From the NCBI GenBank assembly GCA_002472145.1, contig DKRJ01000001.1:1-15015 (forward strand): a stretch of DNA of 15,015 bases, given 5' to 3'. Shown here piece by piece: positions 7,137 to 12,104 of this stretch. The DNA comes from Clostridiales bacterium UBA7285 (GTDB taxonomy: Bacteria > Bacillota > Clostridia > Peptostreptococcales > Anaerovoracaceae). Below the pieces are notes generated by a model, which worked only from the letters and a program-made list of their open reading frames with translations, did not search any database and was not told the DNA's origin. Position numbers and translations under genes: made by a program. Within the stretch, counting starts at the first letter, position 1; every line of letters starts with the position of its first letter.

Positions 7137-8240
7137 GTGCCTTCTTACGGACACGCGTCGAGAGTCAGAGGACTCGACGGACTCAGAGCCATAGCCGTGA
7201 TCGGTGTTTTGATATACCACATGGAGCCTCACGTTCTGCCGGGAGGCTTTCTTGGCGTCAATCTTTTTTTTGTGCTTTCGGGGTACCTGATCGCGCGGAA
7301 GAGCCCGGTCTCGAAACCGTATACGCTGCGTGACGCGGGTTCCTTCTATTTAAAAAGGATCAGACGGATCTATCCGGCGCTGGTGCTGACAGTGCTGCTC
7401 TCGTGTTTTGCCGCCCGCTTCATAGCGCCGCACGCGCTTTACGGCGTCCGCAGCGAGGTCCTCAGCATCATCGGAGGATATAACAACTGGTGGCAGATCG
7501 CAAAAAACGAATCGTACTTCGCCAAAATCGGCACGGCGTCTCTCTTCACGCATATGTGGTCGCTGGCGATCGAACTGCAGTTTTATCTGATATGGCCTGT
7601 CCTGCTCCTGATCATACGCGCGCTGGAGCGGAAGAGGCATGCGGCGATCCCTGTCCTGCTGATCCTGGCGGCGCTTTCCGCCGTCGAGGCTGCCGTGATG
7701 TACACTCCGCATCAGGATCCCACGAGAGTCTACTACGGCACGGACACCCGCATTTCGGCGATGCTGGCCGGATGCGCGCTGGGGCTGTTCTCGCAGAGGT
7801 ACCGGATAAAGGCGTCGCGAAGGGGCAGGGTGATCAATTCGTTCGCGTTCTGCGGTCTCCTGGCTTTGGTAGTGTGGATGTACTTCATGGCGGACGGAAT
7901 GCATGGCTCGACATATTGCGCGTATATGCCGCTGTTCACGGCGGTGTCTGTGCTGCTGATCGCGCTCTGCGCCGACGGGGACGAACCGTTCGGCAGGATA
8001 CTCGACTTCAAGCCGCTCGCTCTGATCGGCAGATACAGCTACGAGATCTACCTGATCCAGTTCCCGGCGATCTTACTGGTGAGGAGGCTCAGGCTTTCGA
8101 GGAGCATGGTCGTCTGTGATATAATCATTTTAGCGGTCGTCGCGGTCGTTGCGGCTTGGATGAAGCCCGCCGCGGAAATGATCGCCGGAAGCAGAGGCAG
8201 CAAGTCTTCGGACAAAGCGATATTCGGCGTGCGCGAGTAG
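7137..8240 (+). CDS. Acyltransferase-3 membrane protein (OatA/OafA type, lacking its SGNH domain)
   Basis: This integral membrane O-acyltransferase has 367 residues and about ten transmembrane segments, with the family signatures RGLDGLRAIAV (11-21), the R17-x10-H28 pair, GVNLFFVLSGYLI (about 40-52), WSLAIELQFYLIWP (about 141-154) and LIGRYSYEIYLIQFP near the C-terminus. Family members move an acetyl group across the membrane onto cell-wall or surface polysaccharide. In OatA-like proteins an SGNH esterase domain is fused after an eleventh helix; here it is encoded by the next gene. The GTG start has GGAGG 11 nt upstream. The protein ends with a TAG soon after the tenth helix, 5 bp before a duplicated 32-bp sequence. 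Confidence 0.9.
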   Translation: MPSYGHASRVRGLDGLRAIAVIGVLIYHMEPHVLPGGFLGVNLFFVLSGYLIARKSPVSKPYTLRDAGSFYLKRIRRIYPALVLTVLLSCFAARFIAPHALYGVRSEVLSIIGGYNNWWQIAKNESYFAKIGTASLFTHMWSLAIELQFYLIWPVLLLIIRALERKRHAAIPVLLILAALSAVEAAVMYTPHQDPTRVYYGTDTRISAMLAGCALGLFSQRYRIKASRRGRVINSFAFCGLLALVVWMYFMADGMHGSTYCAYMPLFTAVSVLLIALCADGDEPFGRILDFKPLALIGRYSYEIYLIQFPAILLVRRLRLSRSMVVCDIIILAVVAVVAAWMKPAAEMIAGSRGSKSSDKAIFGVRE

Positions 8241-8245
8241 ACTGG

Positions 8246-8309
8246 GCGGATGATTTGTCCTGCCAGGGCAGAAAAAAGCGGATGATTTGTCCTGCGAAGG
8301 CAGAAAATA
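8246..8309 (+). repeat. Two tandem 32-bp copies at the acyltransferase/SGNH junction
   Basis: Copies lie at 8246-8277 and 8278-8309. Both begin GCGGATGATTTGTCCTGC and continue with a G-rich run and GCAGAAAA; they differ at only a few positions near the middle and at the last bases. Each copy contains a small stem (CTGC/GCAG) and an ATG. Because 32 is not a multiple of three, the duplication changes reading frame across the junction. The ATG of copy 1 is in the acyltransferase frame and that of copy 2 is in the SGNH frame. Confidence 0.92.
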
Positions 8310-9160
8310 CAGAAATAATGAAGTCTTTTAGTACAAAACCGGGACGCCGCGGCGCAGGCTCCGGGATACAACTGAAAAAAGTCCTGATCCTGATCTCCCT
8401 GATAGTCGTGATAGCCGGAGGGATCACCGTTATAGTCAATGCGCCCGGAAAATCCGGCGGAGATCAGGAACGGCTCAAGCACGAACTGTCCGAAAACGCG
8501 AAGCATCTCAAGGAGCAGGAAGAACTGGAAACAATCAAGTCTCCGGCTCTCGAGTACGCAAAAGAGAAGGCGGGCGAGATAGTTCTCCGGACAAAGGAAG
8601 GCGCGGCACAGAACGCCGATGCAGCGGCTGACGGCAGCACCGACACGACAAGCGGCTCGCTCGAAGGCTGGAACCTTCCGTTCGGCGCGGGCGAGGCTCC
8701 TGACGTGACGTTCATAGGCGACTCTATCCTGCTCGGCGCTTCCCCGGAGATCCTCGAAGTGGCTCCGAACTGCGTAGTGGACGCTGACGTATCGCGTCAG
8801 GTCTGGGATGGAGAGGACATCGTGAACTCCCTGAGATCCGAGGGCAAACTGTATGACACGGTCGTGATAGAACTCGGCATCAACTGTCCGTTCCCGACGG
8901 ACATGGGGCAGGGTGTACTTGACGCGATCGGCTCCGATCATAAAATCTACTGGGTCAAACCGTACGGAAGATATATGACGAACCTTTCGCAGACATATGC
9001 GGTCCTCTACGAGCTGGAGGAAGAAAACGAAAATCTGACGATCCTCGAATGGCCCGACGTCGCCGAGGCGAACCCGGACTGGTTCTATGACGACGGCATC
9101 CACTTGAACCCGGACGGACAGAAAGGATTCACTGAGTTTATTTTCAACGCTATTTACTGA
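8282..9160 (+). CDS. Membrane-anchored SGNH-hydrolase domain protein (OatA-like C-terminal half)
   Basis: Counted from the ATG at 8318 (280 residues), the protein has a basic N-terminus, one membrane helix (about 20-40), a charged Ala-rich linker, then an SGNH domain: G134-D135-S136 in TFIGDSILLGAS with the nucleophile serine, G187-x-N189 in ELGINC, and D259-x-x-H262 in DDGIHLNPDG. The SRQ near 159-161 after the first block is also typical of OatA-type domains. The catalytic part should sit outside the membrane and transfer or remove acetyl groups on wall polymers together with the upstream acyltransferase. The helix corresponds to the eleventh helix of fused OatA proteins. The start is uncertain: the ATG at 8282 has an AGG 14 nt upstream; the ATG at 8318 has none at usable distance. 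Confidence 0.87.
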   Translation: MICPAKAENTEIMKSFSTKPGRRGAGSGIQLKKVLILISLIVVIAGGITVIVNAPGKSGGDQERLKHELSENAKHLKEQEELETIKSPALEYAKEKAGEIVLRTKEGAAQNADAAADGSTDTTSGSLEGWNLPFGAGEAPDVTFIGDSILLGASPEILEVAPNCVVDADVSRQVWDGEDIVNSLRSEGKLYDTVVIELGINCPFPTDMGQGVLDAIGSDHKIYWVKPYGRYMTNLSQTYAVLYELEEENENLTILEWPDVAEANPDWFYDDGIHLNPDGQKGFTEFIFNAIY

Positions 9161-9190
9161 TGCGCTGCGCTGAAAAGATACATTTTTTAT

Positions 9191-9240
9191 GCGCATCCGG
9201 AATACAGGTCATCCGCATCGGGCGTACACCGCACGTGGCG
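9191..9240 (+). repeat. Diverged copy pair related to the 876-1003 repeat
   Basis: CGCATCCGG..TAC at 9192-9205 and CGCATCGGG..TAC at 9214-9227 match at 11 of 14 positions with a 22-bp offset. The second copy continues ACACCGCACGTG and aligns with the core of the 32-bp repeat behind bioY, with insertions of three bases and one base. It lies about 30 bp after the SGNH stop codon. Confidence 0.5.
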
Positions 9241-9275
9241 GCACACAGCCTGCCGTAAGGCGAAAAGTATAAATA

Positions 9276-9304
9276 TTAATTTAACCGCATTAATAATATA
9301 TAAT
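9276..9304 (+). promoter_or_regulatory. Candidate promoter for a short transcript
   Basis: A perfect TATAAT at 9299-9304 lies 17 bp after TTAATT (9276-9281), which is a weak -35. The expected start is near 9311, immediately before the hairpin and T-tract at 9318-9386. No gene starts within 250 bp, so the promoter would serve a short RNA or a terminated leader. The region is very AT-rich, so the -10 match alone is weak evidence. Confidence 0.4.
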
Positions 9305-9317
9305 ATTTCCACTGAGC

Positions 9318-9386
9318 AAAACCCGCCTCATCGCACGTGAGTCATTAATACCCCGATGCGTTGGAATATGGCGGTTTTTTGTTTTC
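9318..9386 (+). terminator. Intrinsic terminator, possible body of a ~70-nt RNA
   Basis: AAAA-C-CCGCC (9318-9327) pairs with GGCGG-TTTT (9370-9378) with one bulged C, and CATCG (9329-9333) pairs with CGATG (9354-9358) inside it. The structure ends in TTTTTTGTTTTC (9375-9386). It could end the acyltransferase/SGNH transcript 160 nt downstream of the stop, or be the whole of a short RNA from the promoter at 9276-9304. The long interrupted stem is unusual for a plain terminator. It does not match a riboswitch that I recognise. Confidence 0.6.
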
Positions 9387-9506
9387 TTGAATAAAAATCC
9401 CCTGATTTTATCCAAATTAAGTTAATTATTGCGATAACTGTGGTATAAGGTTTATTAACTCGAATTATTGTATAAAAATTATTATGAATAATAAATGGAA
9501 AAGTAC

Positions 9507-9535
9507 TACACAAGATTATTAGTAAATGTTATAAT
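9507..9535 (+). promoter_or_regulatory. Promoter of the Rrf2 regulator gene
   Basis: TACACA (9507-9512, four of six matches to consensus) is 17 bp from a perfect TATAAT (9530-9535), which carries a TG-T extension (9527-9529). The predicted start near 9542 gives a 30-nt leader with GGAGG at 9562-9566 before the ATG at 9572. Confidence 0.7.
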
Positions 9536-9571
9536 TATCGACGTGATAAAGAGGAAAACACGGAGGATCAA

Positions 9572-10012
9572 ATGATTATCACAAGAGAGACCGACTACTC
9601 GATCAGAGTCCTGCGTTCCCTGCAGGACGGCAAGCTTCACAATGCTGATGAAATTGTAAAGGAGGAATTCATACCGAAGCAGTTTGCCTACAAGATCATC
9701 AAAAAACTGGAGAGAGGCCACCTCGTAAAAATCGTGCACGGCGCGCACGGAGGGTGCGTCCTCGCCTGCGATCTCAACGACGTGTCGCTCCAGGATCTGA
9801 TGACGGTAATGGGCGCGAACAAAAAAGTGACATCCTGCATGGATCCTGATTTTGTCTGTCCGTGGCGAAGTGAGCACGGACAATGCAAAATCCACTGTGC
9901 TCTCGGAACGATCCAGAACGAAGTGGACAAACTGCTTGAGAATTACTCCATGGCCGACATCATCAACTATCAGTGCAGCAGTCTTAATTTCAGAGTCCCT
10001 TCTGAAGCTTAA
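9572..10012 (+). CDS. Rrf2-family transcription regulator, probable Fe-S sensor
   Basis: The 146-residue protein has the Rrf2 layout: MIITRETDYSIRVLRSL at the start, a winged helix (about 24-62) with the HGAHGGC wing motif (56-62), then a dimerisation helix. Cysteines at 89, 96 and 105, with an additional one at 109, fall where IscR and NsrR bind an iron-sulfur cluster (IscR uses three cysteines at similar spacing), so cluster binding is likely. Three more cysteines (62, 66, 135) are less usual. GGAGG lies 5 nt before the ATG. The gene is monocistronic, with its own promoter and a terminator shared with convergent deoD. No Fe-S assembly genes are adjacent, so targets are unknown; nitric-oxide, redox or iron sensing is family knowledge only. 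Confidence 0.9.
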   Translation: MIITRETDYSIRVLRSLQDGKLHNADEIVKEEFIPKQFAYKIIKKLERGHLVKIVHGAHGGCVLACDLNDVSLQDLMTVMGANKKVTSCMDPDFVCPWRSEHGQCKIHCALGTIQNEVDKLLENYSMADIINYQCSSLNFRVPSEA

Positions 10013-10050
10013 AATCGAGAAACCGGTCGAAAAACGGGAAAGAAAAGAAT

Positions 10051-10096
10051 AATAAAAGCCGATCGACGATCCGACCGGCTTTTATTGTTTTTTGTT
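10051..10096. terminator. Bidirectional terminator between the Rrf2 gene and deoD
   Basis: AATAAAAGCCG (10051-10061) and CGGCTTTTATT (10076-10086) are perfect 11-base complements with a 14-nt loop. On the plus strand the stem is followed by GTTTTTTGTT. On the minus strand the stem ends in TTTTATT followed by CTTTTC. The element sits between convergent genes and can serve both. Confidence 0.88.
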
Positions 10097-10110
10097 GATC
10101 TTTTTTCGCC

Positions 10111-10178
10111 CGCTATGCGAACCTGTACGCTGCGGGGATCCCCTCGCTATGCGAACATATGCGCTATGCGAACTTGCA
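10111..10178 (-). repeat. Four 17-bp units spanning the deoD stop codon
   Basis: Reading the minus strand, 17-bp units lie at 10178-10162, 10161-10145, 10144-10128 and 10127-10111. Three end in GTTCGCATAGCG, and the third in GCAGCG with a GGGGATCCCC palindrome (10134-10143). The first unit is the end of deoD itself, encoding the last codons (Phe, Ala) and the TAG, so the gene's own 3' terminus is repeated behind it. Confidence 0.88.
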
Positions 10179-10889
10179 CGCTGTGTCGAGGGCGATCTCC
10201 ATCATGTCCGTGAAACTGTTCTGACGCTCTTCGGCGCTCAGGGCGACGTCCTTGAAGAGGTGATCCGAGATCGAGAGAATGGCGAGCGCTTTCTTCCTGT
10301 CGGCGCATGCCGTCCAGTAGAGGCCGGCGGCTTCCATTTCGACGGCGAGGTGGCCGAAGTCCCTGAGCTTTTCGTTGATGCCCGCCTGCGGATAATAGAA
10401 GAAATCCGAACTGTAGACTTTGCCGACCTTGATCTTCACGCTGCGTGCTCTGGCGGCGGCGACAGCGGTCTCGAGCATTTCGTAATCGGCGCATGCGGCA
10501 AGCTGCCCCGGCACGCCGTACGCGTCGCCGTACTTGGAATTTGACGAAGCCGCCTCGGCGATGACGACGTCCTTTGCGTTGACGTCCATATCGAGGCCTC
10601 CGGCTGATCCTATCCTGATTATCGCGTCCACGTCGAACTGCGTGAACAGCTCGTGCGCGTAGATGCCGATCGACGGGATGCCCATCCCGCTGCCCATGAC
10701 GCTTATTCTCTTTCCTTTATACGTACCTGTGAAGCCGAGCATGTTGCGCGTGTCGTTGAACAGGACGACGTCGGTCATGAAGTTGTCCGCGACCGCTTTG
10801 GCGCGGAGCGGGTCCCCCGGCATCAAAACGACTTTAGCGATTTCGGCCTTCTGTACGATGCTCGTCGAGATCGATGATTTTCCTGGCAT
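10164..10889 (-). CDS. deoD: DeoD-type purine nucleoside phosphorylase
   Basis: This cytosolic enzyme cleaves purine (deoxy)nucleosides with phosphate to free base and (deoxy)ribose 1-phosphate in purine salvage. The 241-residue length matches the hexameric DeoD family. Visible sites are the phosphate-binding GDPLRAK (25-31), NDTRNMLGFTG (45-55), GSGMG (66-70) and RIGSAGG (92-98), the base and ribose segment VEMEAAGLY (183-191), and the catalytic aspartate D209 in SISDH. The start is firm (AGGAGG about 7 nt before ATG). No deoC or deoB is adjacent. It lies downstream of the EamA transporter on the same strand but has its own promoter-like sequence. Confidence 0.96.
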   Translation of the reverse strand: MPGKSSISTSIVQKAEIAKVVLMPGDPLRAKAVADNFMTDVVLFNDTRNMLGFTGTYKGKRISVMGSGMGIPSIGIYAHELFTQFDVDAIIRIGSAGGLDMDVNAKDVVIAEAASSNSKYGDAYGVPGQLAACADYEMLETAVAAARARSVKIKVGKVYSSDFFYYPQAGINEKLRDFGHLAVEMEAAGLYWTACADRKKALAILSISDHLFKDVALSAEERQNSFTDMMEIALDTACKFA

Positions 10890-10927
10890 TTTAGAACCTC
10901 CTGATTTTCTTTTGGTATTTCTTACGT

Positions 10928-10964
10928 CCGATGACCACGGTTTCGTTTTTCATCGGATATTATA
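10928..10964 (-). promoter_or_regulatory. deoD promoter -10 and 5' leader hairpin
   Basis: On the minus strand TATAAT (10964-10959) overlaps the region just past the EamA stop. No good -35 is seen. The predicted transcript begins almost at an inverted repeat CCGATGA/TCATCGG (10956-10950 and 10934-10928) with a 15-nt loop, so the mRNA would carry a 5'-terminal hairpin about 40 nt ahead of the ATG. Its role could be mRNA stabilisation or regulation; I recognise no known purine riboswitch. Confidence 0.5.
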
Positions 10965-10969
10965 TCATA

Positions 10970-11881
10970 TCAGTTTCTGTCCGGCAGCGTGGCGGTCTTC
11001 GGCTTGCGCGAGATCAGGACTATCATCAGGAAGATGCAGGCGAACCCGAGGAAATCGAAGACAGTGAACGGCGTCCCGAGAGCCGCGACCGCTATCACGG
11101 CGGCGGTGACAGGTTCCGAGAATCCGTAGAGGATGCTCGTCTCAGGTCCGATGTATTTCAGGCCGATGCCGTACGCGCAGAAGGCGATGATGTTGCCGAC
11201 CACGACGACAAAGGCGATCCCGAGTATTCCCATGACGTTCGGCGTGTAGTCGATCGTCCAGCTGTGGAATATCAGAGCGCAGAAGATGCCGCCGAGCAGG
11301 AACGCCCAGCCCTGGAGCACGTAGATGGAATGCCTGCGCTGGAGGACCGGCGATACGAAGCTGTATATCGTGGAACCAATGCAGCAGCAGACTCCTGAGA
11401 TGAGAGCGCGCGGTGAGACGGCGAGGTCTCCCGGCCTGCCGCGTGTCACTATGAGAAAAACTCCCGTCAGCGCCAAAGCGATGCTCAGTATCTGGAGCGC
11501 GCTCGGGGCCGTGCGGTGGAGGACGCAGCTCACGATCAAAATCGAGATCGGCGCCAGATCCTGCAGTATGGTCCCGACGGCGGCGGAGGAGTACTGGATG
11601 CAGTAGAAGTAGAGCAGCTGGCTCGCAGCGACTCCCGGTATGCCGTAGATCAAAAGCAGTACGGCGTCGGTGCGGCTTCTCCACGGGTCGAAGGTTTTGG
11701 CGCCTTCGCGGGCAAAATCAAAGATCAGGAGTATTATGCCGGCGACGCCGAGCCTGATCGGGACGAGCCACTTCGAGTCCATGCCCTGATATGTGAACAG
11801 ATATTGGCCGACGGTGCCGGAGCAGCCCCAGCAGATGCCGGCAAGCGATGTGAGCAGCGCGCCTTTCAGTCTTTTGCTCAT
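10970..11881 (-). CDS. EamA-family (DMT superfamily) transporter
   Basis: This inner-membrane permease has 303 residues, about ten hydrophobic helices and the two-fold EamA repeat (about 5-143 and 155-293). The N-terminal GALLTSLAGICWGCSGTVGQ and the C-terminal EPVTAAVIAVAALGTPFTVFDFLG with an IGPETSILYG lead-in are typical of drug/metabolite transporters that export amino acids or other small metabolites. The substrate cannot be inferred. The nearest ribosome-site-like AAAGG lies about 12 nt upstream of the ATG, which is slightly far. It is followed by deoD after an 80-bp gap that contains a deoD promoter candidate. Confidence 0.9.
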   Translation of the reverse strand: MSKRLKGALLTSLAGICWGCSGTVGQYLFTYQGMDSKWLVPIRLGVAGIILLIFDFAREGAKTFDPWRSRTDAVLLLIYGIPGVAASQLLYFYCIQYSSAAVGTILQDLAPISILIVSCVLHRTAPSALQILSIALALTGVFLIVTRGRPGDLAVSPRALISGVCCCIGSTIYSFVSPVLQRRHSIYVLQGWAFLLGGIFCALIFHSWTIDYTPNVMGILGIAFVVVVGNIIAFCAYGIGLKYIGPETSILYGFSEPVTAAVIAVAALGTPFTVFDFLGFACIFLMIVLISRKPKTATLPDRN

Positions 11882-11910
11882 TTAACGCGGGAACCTTTCG
11901 TTGTGTCAGC

Positions 11911-11926
11911 AGCGGGATCTCCCGCT
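11911..11926 (-). promoter_or_regulatory. Hairpin in the EamA leader
   Basis: AGCGGGA-TC-TCCCGCT is a 7-bp perfect inverted repeat 30 bp upstream of the EamA start codon, inside the predicted 5' leader. A related GC-rich run follows at 11929-11943, and GGGAACCTTTCGTT (11890-11903) recurs in altered form at 11938-11951. The function is unknown. Confidence 0.5.
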
Positions 11927-11947
11927 CCAGCGGCGGGGGAACCCTTC

Positions 11948-11975
11948 ATTAGAGGATCTCATGATAAAATGGTAA
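11948..11975 (-). promoter_or_regulatory. Candidate EamA promoter
   Basis: On the minus strand TTACCA (11975-11970, four of six matches) lies 16 bp from TCTAAT (11953-11948, five of six). The resulting leader is about 60 nt and contains the hairpin at 11911-11926. Confidence 0.45.
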
Positions 11976-12027
11976 CCGTTTTCGCCGGTTTCCGCAAGTG
12001 GCGCACATCGCGCGGCGGCGTCGTTTA

Positions 12028-12056
12028 TTGACAAAATGCGTGATGGAACGGATAAT
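12028..12056 (+). promoter_or_regulatory. Strong sigma-A-type promoter of the Eis-like gene
   Basis: A perfect TTGACA (12028-12033) is followed after exactly 17 bp by GATAAT (12051-12056, five of six). The predicted start is near 12063, 42 nt before the ATG at 12105. This is the best consensus promoter in the window. Confidence 0.82.
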
Positions 12057-12077
12057 TGATTCATAGAAATTTTACGT

Positions 12078-12100
12078 AGATTTGAATCTGCGGGAGCAGA
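12078..12100 (+). promoter_or_regulatory. Leader hairpin with the ribosome site in a GNRA-type loop
   Basis: TCTGC-GGGA-GCAGA (12087-12100) forms a 5-bp stem whose GGGA loop has the GNRA pattern and contains most of the Shine-Dalgarno GGGAG (12092-12096), 8 nt before the ATG. The left arm shares TCT (12087-12089) with an overlapping dyad AGATT-TG-AATCT (12078-12089), so the two pairings exclude each other. Confidence 0.5.
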
Positions 12101-12104
12101 CGTT

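Larger units (their letters stand above)
9161..9571. other. 410-bp AT-rich intergenic region before the Rrf2 gene
   Basis: Besides the repeat, promoter and terminator listed separately, the right part holds two perfect dyads: AATTAA-G-TTAATT (9415-9427) and TTATTAT-GA-ATAATAA (9479-9494). Both lie upstream of the Rrf2 promoter and could bind a regulator, but simple AT-rich dyads arise easily by chance. I see no protein-coding frame in the region. Confidence 0.6.

Noticed and set aside
8048..9196. 382-codon open frame antisense to the acyltransferase and SGNH genes
   Set aside because: It overlaps two genes with clear family motifs, and its composition looks like a codon-bias shadow.
9311..9386. 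Known riboswitch (fluoride, ZTP, guanidine, preQ1, purine)
   Set aside because: None of the conserved core sequences of these classes is present, so it is listed only as a terminator or possible short RNA.
11970..11986. CcpA-type cre site near the EamA promoter
   Set aside because: The TGGTAACCGTTTTCG stretch resembles a cre, but the required A positions are shifted by one base.
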